DNA of 64,000 nucleotides, taken from NCBI RefSeq assembly GCF_001713375.1, contig NZ_CP016449.1, forward strand, positions 2,604,001 to 2,668,000. Reading direction: 5' to 3'. A program made the position numbers and the translations under genes. Under the pieces are notes generated by a model. That model was not told where the DNA came from and ran no database searches. It was given only the letters and a program-made list of their open reading frames with translations. Below, one piece after another: positions 10,354-18,970 of this stretch. This DNA is from Hydrogenophaga sp. RAC07 (GTDB lineage Bacteria > Pseudomonadota > Gammaproteobacteria > Burkholderiales > Burkholderiaceae_C). Every line of letters starts with the position of its first letter. Position 1 is the first letter of the stretch.

Positions 10354-12618
10354 TCAGGACGGCTTGCTGGAAGGCGCCGCCTTCTTCGCGGGTGCCTTCT
10401 TGGCAGGTGTCTTCTTCGCAGCGGTGCTCCCGGTGGTGGTCTTGCGGACAGCCGCCCTGGCCGGCGCCATGGCGCGCGTCGGGCGGGTGATGCGTTCGGT
10501 CTTGGGCCGCCACTCGTCCACCGACTTCACCAGGCCGCGCAGCGTGTCCGCGTCGAGCGGCCGCCGCAGCTCCGTCTGGAGGTACTTGTTGAGCACGTCG
10601 CTGGCGATCGGCTCCAGCAGGCTGTTGGCCACCTCGGTCACCAGCGCCGGGTCCTTGATCGAACCGTCGCGCTGCACGTGTTCGAGCAGCAGTCCCAGTG
10701 CAGCGGCACTCAACGCTGGCGAAGCCTCGTAGCGCTTGCTCGCGAGCAGTTGCACTTCGGTGGCCAGGGCCTTGGCCGACGAGTTCTTGAACACCTCGGC
10801 CCACACGTCGATCAGCCCCAGGCTGTCCATGCGTTTGGTGACGGTCTCTTCCAGCGTGAGCGGGTCCACCGGCTGAACGTTCCACTCGGCGTTGCTGGCG
10901 ATGCGCAGCAGTTCGTCGGCCGGGATCGGCGTCTTGCTCTCGCGCTGGATCAGCGCCCACAGCGCCTCGTTCTTCTCGGGCTCGCCCAGCACCGCGGCCA
11001 CGCCCAGCACCTGCGTCTTGTCCAGCGCCGGTTTGCCGGTCAGTTGTTCGGTGGTCGCGATGGCGTCGGTGAGCAAGCCGAGTGCGGCCGCGGTGAGCAC
11101 CGGCGACTCCAGGTAGCGTTTGCCCGCGAGCAGGCCGATGACGGTGCTGGCTGCCGCAGGCGTGGCCACCTTCAACACCGCGTCGTGGCGCGGCGTGAGC
11201 CCGAGCTGGGTGATGCGGGTGTTGAGGTTGAGTTCGATCACACGCTCGTCGTTGCCGGCAATCTCGCGGTAGCTGCCGGCCAGGTCGTCGCGGTAGGCCA
11301 GGTGGCGTCGGCGCACGAACCACAGGTTGTTCAGACGCGCCAGGCGCTGCCACTCCGCATCGGCCGGGCCCAGCGCCTTGCTTTGCAGTGCTTCACGCGG
11401 CAAGCGCAGCTTCTGCAGGATCTCGAACGGCCGGCGCTGCGCGATCAGGTTGGGCGCGGCGGGTTTGACCACGCGCTGCGCCAGCGTGGCGCCCTGCCCC
11501 ACCCGCGCGGCCACCGCGCGCCACTCCACGCGCGGCACCGGCGCGAGGATCATCACCGCGGTCGAGTCCAGCGACTCGGCGGGTGCGGTGAGGTCGATGG
11601 GCTGCAGCGCCAGCGCCTCTTCCACCAGCGCGGGAAGTTCGTCCTCCGGAATGATCGTGAAGTCCACATCGACCTCCGCCGGAAAGTAGTTCTGCGTGAA
11701 GTCCACCGCGTTGATCACACCCGCCGGCAAGGGCCCGGCCGGCGGCAGCGCGGGAAAGTGCGTGATGGCCGGAAAGCCCCGCGTGCTGCCGGGCGGGGCC
11801 ACGTCGGCCAGGTGCGCCTGGTGCTGCATCAGGTGTGCCAGCCGCAGGCCGCGCGGGGCAAAACCCAGACCCGGCAAATCGCCCCGGTCGGCGCCGAGTT
11901 CGCGCCGCACCATGGCTTCGTCGATCCACACCACGGTGTTGTTCTGCAACGCGATCATGGCCAGCGGCAACACATTGGCCGACACACCGGCGGAGGTGCC
12001 CTGGGTGAAGATGGCGCGCGCTGCGCGCCCACGGCGCGCGTCCAGCGCATCGGCGCCGCCGTCGTCCTGCCAGGGCACGAGCACCACCGCCGTGGCCTCG
12101 ATCACGTCACCGTCTTCCACCGTGCGCTGGCCGGTGATGGAAGTCGGGTACGCCCCGATGGGGTTGGCGGTGAATTCCACCGGGCGCAGGGCCAGCACGA
12201 ACAGGCCGGTGCGGCTGCGCAACGGCGGCTGCGGCAGGCGCGACAGGCCGAAGCGCGCGGAGAGTTGCTCGGCCACCGGCAGGTTGGCCAGCTGCACATC
12301 GATGTTGCGCGGCAGGAGCACCAGTTCGCCCGAGGGCGTCACGCCGTGCCCGCTGGAGACCACCAGCGTCTGGGGCTGGCCGCCTTCCTGCACAAACAAG
12401 CCCGTGGCCACGCCACTGCCCGCGGCCTGACCCAGGTCGGCCTCGCGGGTCAGAAAATACTGCTGGTCGCGGATCAGGTCGCGTGCGGCGAGAAAGCGGC
12501 CGTCGAAGTAACGCGGCCGCCCGCGCCGGTGGTCTTCGATCAACACGCCTGCGTCTCGCAGGGTCTGCACCTGGTCGGAGGCGATCGGCTCGCGGGCGGT
12601 GCCGGTGTTCGGGTTCAT
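10354..12618 (-). CDS. 754-aa eCIS protein, second paralogue of the shared N-domain; Lys/Ala-rich tail
   Basis: Unnamed component of the eCIS operon. Residues about 36-110 contain the shared N-terminal domain: YFDGRFLAARDL, DQQYF, then GSGVATGLFV and a GxxLVLLPR-like strand. The middle is a mixed fold. Two related helical segments recur near 497 (LLAGKRYLESPVLTAAALGL) and 621 (LLASKRYEASPALSAAALGL), indicating an internal duplication of about 125 residues. The last 45 residues are basic and repetitive (AAKKTPAKKAPAKKAA), resembling histone-H1-like tails. The ATG 12618 start lies 38 bases after the upstream stop. No catalytic motif seen. Function unknown; by position a baseplate-peripheral or fibre-network part. 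Confidence 0.85.
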   Translation of the reverse strand: MNPNTGTAREPIASDQVQTLRDAGVLIEDHRRGRPRYFDGRFLAARDLIRDQQYFLTREADLGQAAGSGVATGLFVQEGGQPQTLVVSSGHGVTPSGELVLLPRNIDVQLANLPVAEQLSARFGLSRLPQPPLRSRTGLFVLALRPVEFTANPIGAYPTSITGQRTVEDGDVIEATAVVLVPWQDDGGADALDARRGRAARAIFTQGTSAGVSANVLPLAMIALQNNTVVWIDEAMVRRELGADRGDLPGLGFAPRGLRLAHLMQHQAHLADVAPPGSTRGFPAITHFPALPPAGPLPAGVINAVDFTQNYFPAEVDVDFTIIPEDELPALVEEALALQPIDLTAPAESLDSTAVMILAPVPRVEWRAVAARVGQGATLAQRVVKPAAPNLIAQRRPFEILQKLRLPREALQSKALGPADAEWQRLARLNNLWFVRRRHLAYRDDLAGSYREIAGNDERVIELNLNTRITQLGLTPRHDAVLKVATPAAASTVIGLLAGKRYLESPVLTAAALGLLTDAIATTEQLTGKPALDKTQVLGVAAVLGEPEKNEALWALIQRESKTPIPADELLRIASNAEWNVQPVDPLTLEETVTKRMDSLGLIDVWAEVFKNSSAKALATEVQLLASKRYEASPALSAAALGLLLEHVQRDGSIKDPALVTEVANSLLEPIASDVLNKYLQTELRRPLDADTLRGLVKSVDEWRPKTERITRPTRAMAPARAAVRKTTTGSTAAKKTPAKKAPAKKAAPSSKPS

Positions 12619-12656
12619 GGCGTGCTCCGGTGAGGGGATGGGAAAACATGAAAGGC

Positions 12657-13607
12657 TCAGAGTCCTGTCCAGCGCGCAAGCACGCCCAGGCCCGGCAAGA
12701 AACGGCGGCTGTGGTTGTCCACCAGCACGGCGCCACCCGCGCGGACAGTGGGGTCGGAAGGCTCCACGGGAATCAGCACGCGGGCGATGAACACCGCGCT
12801 GGCGTCCACCGTGGGCGGGTGCTCGGGGCCGCGCGGCAGTTCATCGGCCGTGCGGTGGTAGCCGTGCAGCACGGCGTCCTGCAGCGCGGCGCGGCGTTCG
12901 TCGGCGTCGGCCGACGGGTTGTCCATGGCGGCTTCGCGCGCCAGTGCTTCAGCAGCCGTTTCCTGCTCCACCGGCAAGGTGAACGCGCCCGCGCGCAGCG
13001 GCAGGCCCAACCCTGTGTCGGTGAGGTTGTGGCGCGGCACGAGGTGCAGTTCGTAGGCGTCGCGCAGGCGCGAGACGCTCACGGCATTCAGCGCATCAAA
13101 CGGGCCACTGGCAAAGGCCGGCGTGAGGCCGCGCGGGCAGGCAACAAAACGCAGGAACACGTCGGCCACCACGGCGCGGGCGGGCAGCGCCACACCGGCT
13201 TGGGCGCGCGCCGAGATGAAGCGGCCCGGCGATGTGTAGTCGGCCTGCTGCAGGCTGCTGCGCGCGGCCTCGGCGTCCCACCAGCGCTGCAGGCGCAGGC
13301 AGGCCGCTCGCGGCAGCTCGATGAGGCGACCCAGCCGGTCCACGGCAAGACCGGCGTTCACCTGAATCTCTTCCGGCCCCGCGTCGGGGCCCGTCTCCAC
13401 CGCCGGCCGGTGCTCCACCCGCAGCCCGGCCAGCGTGCCGCTGCCGGCCACCGCACCGAGCGCCCGCGCGAGCTGGCTGCGGTGGTAGGTCTGCTCGTCC
13501 AGAAAATCCTGCGCGTCCAGCAGCATGCCGGTGGCATACACCGGGCGCTCGCCCAGCGGCTGGCGCGTGAGCGGGTCGGCGGTGCTGAAGGTGGTGGCGG
13601 TGCTCAT
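12657..13607 (-). CDS. 316-aa eCIS protein, shortest member of the shared N-domain family
   Basis: First of three consecutive genes with a common N-terminal domain: residues 24-100 carry YATGMLLDAQDFLDEQTY, GSGTLAGLRV and VDRLGRLIELPR. The motif (G-x-LL-x-x-x-DF-x-x-EQ-x-Y followed by GxGxxxGLxV) is one I have seen in unnamed proteins of other eCIS loci. The rest is a compact beta-rich domain without recognised catalytic residues, ending in a strand-rich segment (VDNHSRRFLPGLGVL). A strong AAGGAG lies upstream of ATG 13607, three bases after the Afp12-like stop. It may be the minimal form of the family, with the 754- and 1612-aa neighbours as extended versions. Role unknown. Confidence 0.85.
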   Translation of the reverse strand: MSTATTFSTADPLTRQPLGERPVYATGMLLDAQDFLDEQTYHRSQLARALGAVAGSGTLAGLRVEHRPAVETGPDAGPEEIQVNAGLAVDRLGRLIELPRAACLRLQRWWDAEAARSSLQQADYTSPGRFISARAQAGVALPARAVVADVFLRFVACPRGLTPAFASGPFDALNAVSVSRLRDAYELHLVPRHNLTDTGLGLPLRAGAFTLPVEQETAAEALAREAAMDNPSADADERRAALQDAVLHGYHRTADELPRGPEHPPTVDASAVFIARVLIPVEPSDPTVRAGGAVLVDNHSRRFLPGLGVLARWTGL

Positions 13608-13610
13608 GGG

Positions 13611-16295
13611 TCACTCCTTGCGGGATCGGGGTCTTTTGCGCGGGATGGAAAGCGGTGTTGGTGTCTCCACGGGTGGCGGTGCTGCCTCGCCGCGCAGGCG
13701 CGGGTCCAGCGTGGTCGGGCCGAGCACGAAGTCACCACCGCCCAGCACCGAGCGCTGCGCGCGCACCGGGCGCGGCGGCACGGCGCGCGCCAGGTACGTG
13801 TCCACCCCCACCAGACTGGCCACGCCCACCATGAAGGGCCAGCTCGCGGTGGCCACGCGCACCTGCACGTGCGCGGGCGACTCCAGGACCACGATGCGGC
13901 GGATGAGTCCGATGTCCACCTCGTCCACCTCGCGGTGCACCAGCACCGTGGCGCGGTGCGCCAGACGGCCGTAGAAGTCGGCGATGTTCTGGTCCTCACT
14001 CTCGCTGGTGGCTTCCTCGCGGTACAGCGCCATGAGCTCGGCGCGCGCCTGGTCGCCCAGCACCAGCGTGTCGCCCACCACCGAATTGCCACTGACCTGC
14101 AGGCCCGGCAGCAAGGGGTCGTCTTCATCGGCGAGGTCCACACCGAGCAGCGTGGCGAGCAGGCGGCGCAGGCGGAAGTCTTCCAGCACCACCACCTCAC
14201 CACCACTCACGCCGCCGCCGGTGGCCACGTCCAGCGCGAGCGCGAGCCCGCGGCGCGTGCCGTGCCAGCGCGCCAGCTCGGGCGCGGCCTGCAACCAGGC
14301 GCGGCGGCGCGCTTCGGGCAGGGCCGCGTCAAAAGCCAGGCCGACCCAGCTCGCGAGCCAGTCCAGGTGCTCGGCCGGCGTGCTGGCCGGGTCGGTGAGC
14401 AGGTGAGCGTGGGCCACGCGGTCTTCGAGCTGCGTGAGCACCCCTTCCACGTTGGCCAGACTGCGCGCCAGAAAATCGGCCGCTGAAGCCTGTGGCCGGT
14501 ACACACCGATGGCGTGGCCGTCGAGCAAAAGCCGCCAGCAGCGTGCGCTGCCGCCGTCCTTGAGCAGCCAACTGCGCCCGGGGTGCTCCACCACCACCTG
14601 CGCGCCATCGCTCAGCACGATGCCGGCGGTGGCCAGGCGCAGCAACAGTGCCACCTCGGGTGCGCCACCGACATCCAGGCCCAGGCTGTAGCCCTCGTCC
14701 ACACTGTCCAGCCGCTCGCCGGGCAGCTGCGCGGCATCGCCAAACAGGGTCTCGCGGTAAATGCGCGGCAGGTACTGCTCGGCGTAATTGAAGCGGCTGG
14801 CCCAGGCACGCAGCGCCACCACCTCGGGGCTTGCGCGGCCGTCGCCGTGCAGGCTCAGGCGCACCCACAGATAGCGGCCGCTGAGCGAACGCACCGCCGT
14901 TCGGGCGTTCTGCACCAGCACCGAAAAGAGGCCACGCAAACCGCGCTGCGGTGGCCACGGCGCGAGTCCCGGGTGCGCCGGCAACTCGCTCGGCGCACGC
15001 TCCCACACCGCGTGCGGCACATGCGGCCCGGACGCGGCGGGGTCGATGGTCCGCACATCGCGGCCAAACGCGTGCGGGTGCCAGGCATCGAGCCGCTCGG
15101 GCGCGGGTGGCTGCGGGTCATTCGTGGCGGCGAGCCACACCACCACGCCGCAGGCGGGCGGAATGCTGGCCTCCATGAACATGCGGTGCCAGGTGGTGGC
15201 GGGCGTGCCGCTGTCGATGAGTTGCGCAAGCAGTTGCCCACCCTCGGTGGTGAAGCTGGCCGCTGTGCCGCTGCGCGCCAGGTTGGGCAGCGCCAGCGCA
15301 AACAGCGGCTCGGCGGCGTCCTCGCGCACGGGGTAGTGCGCCACGCCATCGGGTCGGTGCACAAACGCTGCCTCGCGCCGGTCGCCCGCCAGCGGAAAGA
15401 CCTCTCCCAGCGCGGGCAGCTCGCCCGCGGGGCTGTCGTCGATGGCAAACGCGGGTGCGTCCACCCGGCCCGGCATGCGCAGCGCGATGCGTTCGCTTGT
15501 CAGCCACGTGAGCGCGTGCGCATGCACCGCGCCACGCAGCGCGCGCATGGGGCCCGGTGTGCGGGTCGCCTCATCCCAGCGCCGCACCCAGGCCCGACCG
15601 GCGGTGTTCCAGCCCATGAGCAGCAAGCCGCCCGAAGCGTGGCAGGCCAGCGCGAACGGCTCGGCCACGCCACCCCAGCCGGGGTGCACCACCACCATCG
15701 CGGGCGCACGGCAGTTCTCCGGGTCGGGACGGAACACGCCGGGCGCCCAGGCGTCGGCGGCGGGTGTCTGGCTGGGCAGCGGGTAGCCCTTCAATCGCGC
15801 CAACCGGCCGCTGCCGCGCTCCAACACCCACACCCCCCCCTCGGGGTGGGCGGCCAGGCGCCAGGGCGCAAAGCCTTCTTCGGACACCTCCGCATCGGCC
15901 CAGCGACGCCGCAAGTCGTGCATGAGCACACGCCCGGGCAAGGCCACGTAGAGCACACCGTCGCTGGCCACGCAGAGGTCGGTGGGCACGGCGTCCAGCG
16001 GGAGCGCGATGGCGGCCTCCGCAAGGTGGGCGCTGCGCACCACAACGGCCTGGCTGGGCGCGTGCCAGCTGCACACCACGCCCTGCGCATCGAGCGCGCG
16101 CGGCACCTCGTTCAGGGCCAGCAGCGCGGCGCTTCGGCTGGCCGCCATGTCCGGCGGCGCTTCCAGTTCACGCTCGGAGGCCAGACACAGCGCACTGCAG
16201 TCGCCATGCCAGCGCACATGGCCCAGGCCCTGCCCCAGCGTCGGCCAGTGGGCAGGCGCGTGCAGCGACCAGAAGCGGGAGCCGTTGGCGTCCAT
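13611..16295 (-). CDS. eCIS baseplate protein, Afp12-like (TIGR02242 phage-tail domain) with extra N-terminal region
   Basis: 894 aa. The C-terminal third has the tail protein I / TIGR02242 hallmarks: FNYAEQYLPRIYRE at about 510, then LDWLASWVGLAFDAALPE and ELARWHGTRRGLALALDVATGG near 670-720. This domain belongs to the baseplate wedge that links baseplate J-like protein to fibres. The first 480 residues are unusual: repeated short beta-rich units (GVLYVALPGRVLMHDL, GGVWVLERGSGRLARLKG, GGLLLMGWNTAGRAWVRRW) that look like blades of a beta-propeller. The C-terminus is Arg/Lys-rich (PRKRPRSRKE). ATG 16295 overlaps the upstream stop (TGATG). The wedge role is well supported; the propeller is my reading of the repeat pattern. 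Confidence 0.88.
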   Translation of the reverse strand: MDANGSRFWSLHAPAHWPTLGQGLGHVRWHGDCSALCLASERELEAPPDMAASRSAALLALNEVPRALDAQGVVCSWHAPSQAVVVRSAHLAEAAIALPLDAVPTDLCVASDGVLYVALPGRVLMHDLRRRWADAEVSEEGFAPWRLAAHPEGGVWVLERGSGRLARLKGYPLPSQTPAADAWAPGVFRPDPENCRAPAMVVVHPGWGGVAEPFALACHASGGLLLMGWNTAGRAWVRRWDEATRTPGPMRALRGAVHAHALTWLTSERIALRMPGRVDAPAFAIDDSPAGELPALGEVFPLAGDRREAAFVHRPDGVAHYPVREDAAEPLFALALPNLARSGTAASFTTEGGQLLAQLIDSGTPATTWHRMFMEASIPPACGVVVWLAATNDPQPPAPERLDAWHPHAFGRDVRTIDPAASGPHVPHAVWERAPSELPAHPGLAPWPPQRGLRGLFSVLVQNARTAVRSLSGRYLWVRLSLHGDGRASPEVVALRAWASRFNYAEQYLPRIYRETLFGDAAQLPGERLDSVDEGYSLGLDVGGAPEVALLLRLATAGIVLSDGAQVVVEHPGRSWLLKDGGSARCWRLLLDGHAIGVYRPQASAADFLARSLANVEGVLTQLEDRVAHAHLLTDPASTPAEHLDWLASWVGLAFDAALPEARRRAWLQAAPELARWHGTRRGLALALDVATGGGVSGGEVVVLEDFRLRRLLATLLGVDLADEDDPLLPGLQVSGNSVVGDTLVLGDQARAELMALYREEATSESEDQNIADFYGRLAHRATVLVHREVDEVDIGLIRRIVVLESPAHVQVRVATASWPFMVGVASLVGVDTYLARAVPPRPVRAQRSVLGGGDFVLGPTTLDPRLRGEAAPPPVETPTPLSIPRKRPRSRKE

Positions 16296-18580
16296 CAGCA
16301 GAGCTCCGGCACCACCGGCACGGCCACGGCATTGGCCTGCGCAAACGGGTTGGGCAAGGCGCGCAGGTTCGTCGGCGCCTCCGCGCCCTCCACCACCACG
16401 ATGGACAACAACTCGGGCAACTGCCAGGGCTGCAGGTTCAAGGTTTGCTGGCCACCGGCCTGGTTGCGCGGCAGCAGCGCCCAGTCCTGCTGACCAGCCG
16501 CGCCGTGGCGCGCAAACAGCTGCAGTCCGGTGACCTCGGCCACGCCGGCCACACGCGAGACCTCCACCTCCAGTTCACGCTCGCGCACCGGGCGCCCGAG
16601 CGCCCAGCCTTCTCCATCAAGCCCGCCGGGCGCAAGCGGCCAGAGCAGGCGGCGCAGGGCTTCGCGCACCTCGTACAGCAGCTTGTCGCGCGCAAAACCT
16701 TCGCGCAGGCGCAGCGCCACCGACAGGCCCAGCGGCACGTATTCGCAGCCGATCACGTAGAGCTCGGTGGCCAGCGGCACACGCGCCGAGAGGTGGGCGT
16801 GAACACGCTCGATGAAGGGCCGGTCCGGGCGCGGATTGGGCGCAGGCGCGAGGGCGGCCGACGGCAGCACCACCACGCTCACCACGCCGGGCACGTTGAA
16901 ACGCCGGTCGCGCGGCTTGAAGCGCGGCATCACCTCCACACGGCCCACGTCGGCCGCGGGCGTTTGCAGCGCGAGGCGTTTGAAATCGTCGGCGGTCACC
17001 GCGCGCTGCTGGTGGCGCAGCGTGGCCGGGATGCGCCGCTCGGCCTGGGGCAGCGTCTCGGCGTCTTCGCCACCGTCCATGGCCAAGGGCTGGTGAACCT
17101 TCATGGCCGGGGCGCGCTGGCCGTTGATCAGTGTGGCGGTGATCTCGCTCAGGCTGCCGGGTGCGAGGTTGCCCGCACGCCCGCCGCCAAAGCGCCCGCG
17201 CGCCAGACGCACGCGCATGAGCCGCTCGGGAATGCGGCCGCGCACGCCGTCACCAAAACGCAGGGTGCCGGCTTCGGCATCGAGTTCAAATGCGCCGGCT
17301 TCACGCGCCACCATCGGGTCTGCGCTGATGGCGGCCAGGTCGTCCACGCGCTGCCACGGCTGGTAGCCGCGACCGCCGGGTTCTTCCACCTCGACCACCA
17401 GCGTCTGTGGGTCCACCGAAGCGGCGGGCAAGGCAAAGCTCTGGTCCGCAGCACCCGTGCTGGTGCCCAGCACCTGGCCTTGCAGCGTCACGCGCTGGTC
17501 CACCTCGGCGGCGTTGATGCCCAGCCAGGTGAGCGGCAGGCGCTGCACCTGGCTGCCCGGGCGCGGACGAACGCGCAGCCACGCCACCAGGCGCGCGGCA
17601 CGCGCCGCGTCGTCCAGCCGGGGCGGTGCGTCGCCCACACCGGCCAGCGGGTTCACGCCCACCTGGTTGGAGGGCACCCAGATGTCGTCGGCGCCGGGCA
17701 GCGGCAGGCGCAGCATGCCCGGACGCGTGAACCCGCGCGAGGTGTCGCTGCCAGGCAGCGGCTCCAGCGTGAGGTAATCCAGCGCCTGCGTACCGGGCCG
17801 GCGCGTGACCATTTCCCAGATCACCGGCACCTCGGCCAGTGGGCCCACCTCTTCGAACAACGCAGGCAAGGGCAGCGCGGGCACGATGCCCAGCGAGAGC
17901 AACGAGGGCACACCGGTGTCACCTCCGCCGAGCGCGGTGCGCACGCTGTCGTTCACGGCTTCCTGCTCCAGCGGGGCGGACGCAGCGGGTGCGAGCAAGG
18001 CGATCCACAAGGCGCGGTCGGTCGAGCGCTCGAACACATCGAAGCCACCCACCTCGGCGCGCCCTTCGCCAAACACCGCGAGCGTTTCGTAGCCTTGCAC
18101 CGCGCCGCTGATGCGGTGCACGCGCGAGAGGCCACTGATCACGTCGGCCATGCGCGCTGCCTCCGCGTCGCTGAGTTTGCGTTTGATGTAGGCCTCGCCG
18201 GTGACCGGCAGCACGGTGGTCTCACCCAGGGTCTCGAAAGGCTGCGCGCCCTTGATCCGCGCACCGGACAGCAGCGAACTGGCGCGCAGATCGGCCAGCG
18301 GCTGCGCGTACGACAGACCCACGATGCCGCGCGCCGGCTGCGCCGCGCGCAAACCCTGGCCCAGCAGCTTGAGGAACACCAGGCGCTGGCGCTCGGGAAT
18401 CAGGTTGGCGCGGTACAGCAGTGCATCACCCAGCCAGGCAAACAGCTCCAGCAGCGTGCGCCCCGGGTCGCCCTGGCGCGGGTTGGTCCACTCGGGTGTG
18501 TGCGCGGGAATGCGCGCGATCAGGTCTTCAACGAGGTCGTCGAAGCGGCGGTCATCGAGGCTGGGCGGGACGATCGGCAT
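16295..18580 (-). CDS. eCIS baseplate assembly protein, baseplate-J-like (Afp11 type, TIGR02243)
   Basis: 761-aa homologue of the putative baseplate assembly proteins of Afp/PVC-type particles, equivalent to phage baseplate J/gp6, which form the wedge ring around the hub. Recognised by the N-terminus (LDDRRFDDLVEDLIARIPAH, then WTNPRQGDPGRTLLELFAWL, LLYRANLIPERQR) and the C-terminal half with VTADDFKRLAL, LVVEVEEPGGRGY and FGDGVRGRIPE motifs. The length is normal for the family. ATG 18580 begins directly after the TAG stop of the gp25 gene, with no spacer. Downstream partner is the Afp12-like protein, with overlapping codons, as expected for two subunits of one wedge complex. Confidence 0.93.
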   Translation of the reverse strand: MPIVPPSLDDRRFDDLVEDLIARIPAHTPEWTNPRQGDPGRTLLELFAWLGDALLYRANLIPERQRLVFLKLLGQGLRAAQPARGIVGLSYAQPLADLRASSLLSGARIKGAQPFETLGETTVLPVTGEAYIKRKLSDAEAARMADVISGLSRVHRISGAVQGYETLAVFGEGRAEVGGFDVFERSTDRALWIALLAPAASAPLEQEAVNDSVRTALGGGDTGVPSLLSLGIVPALPLPALFEEVGPLAEVPVIWEMVTRRPGTQALDYLTLEPLPGSDTSRGFTRPGMLRLPLPGADDIWVPSNQVGVNPLAGVGDAPPRLDDAARAARLVAWLRVRPRPGSQVQRLPLTWLGINAAEVDQRVTLQGQVLGTSTGAADQSFALPAASVDPQTLVVEVEEPGGRGYQPWQRVDDLAAISADPMVAREAGAFELDAEAGTLRFGDGVRGRIPERLMRVRLARGRFGGGRAGNLAPGSLSEITATLINGQRAPAMKVHQPLAMDGGEDAETLPQAERRIPATLRHQQRAVTADDFKRLALQTPAADVGRVEVMPRFKPRDRRFNVPGVVSVVVLPSAALAPAPNPRPDRPFIERVHAHLSARVPLATELYVIGCEYVPLGLSVALRLREGFARDKLLYEVREALRRLLWPLAPGGLDGEGWALGRPVRERELEVEVSRVAGVAEVTGLQLFARHGAAGQQDWALLPRNQAGGQQTLNLQPWQLPELLSIVVVEGAEAPTNLRALPNPFAQANAVAVPVVPELC

Positions 18581-18970
18581 CTAGTTCTCCAGCTGCACGT
18601 TCACGTTCATGCGGCTGGGTGCGCCCGTGCGCGCCAGCCGGTACTGGATCTCCACCCGCAGGTGGCTCGGGGCGTCGGGCACGTCCCACACCTCCACCGC
18701 GTCGAGCAGGATGCGTGGCTCCCAACGCGTGAGCGAGGCCTGCACCAGATCGCGGATGCGCCGGCGTGTGGCCAGGGTGTTGGGCTCGTGCAGCAACCGG
18801 TCGAGCCCGCCACCGAACTCGGGGCGCATGAGCTGCTCGCCCGGGCGCGTGCTCAACACGATGCGGATGCCATCGCGCACGCTTTTCTCCAGCGCCGGCC
18901 AGCCGAGCTGACCGTGTTCGTCGGGCAGGCCGAGGAAGGGAAATCCGATGGGAGCGGAGGTCGCGTTCAT
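18581..18970 (-). CDS. eCIS baseplate wedge protein, gp25/Afp9 type
   Basis: 129-aa GPW/gp25-family protein. These small lysozyme-like-fold proteins connect wedge and sheath initiation in contractile tails. Seen: FPFLGLPDEHGQLGW at the start, then VRDGIRIVLSTRPGEQLMRPEFGGGLDRLLHEPN, here split as GIRIVLSTRPGEQLMRPEFG and GGLDRLLHEPN, which is the diagnostic gp25 core (RPGEQ, RPEFG). It ends in VNVQLEN. ATG 18970 overlaps the preceding stop (TGATG). Much of the signal is in the EQ-x-MRPEFG motif, so the family call is firm. Confidence 0.94.
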   Translation of the reverse strand: MNATSAPIGFPFLGLPDEHGQLGWPALEKSVRDGIRIVLSTRPGEQLMRPEFGGGLDRLLHEPNTLATRRRIRDLVQASLTRWEPRILLDAVEVWDVPDAPSHLRVEIQYRLARTGAPSRMNVNVQLEN

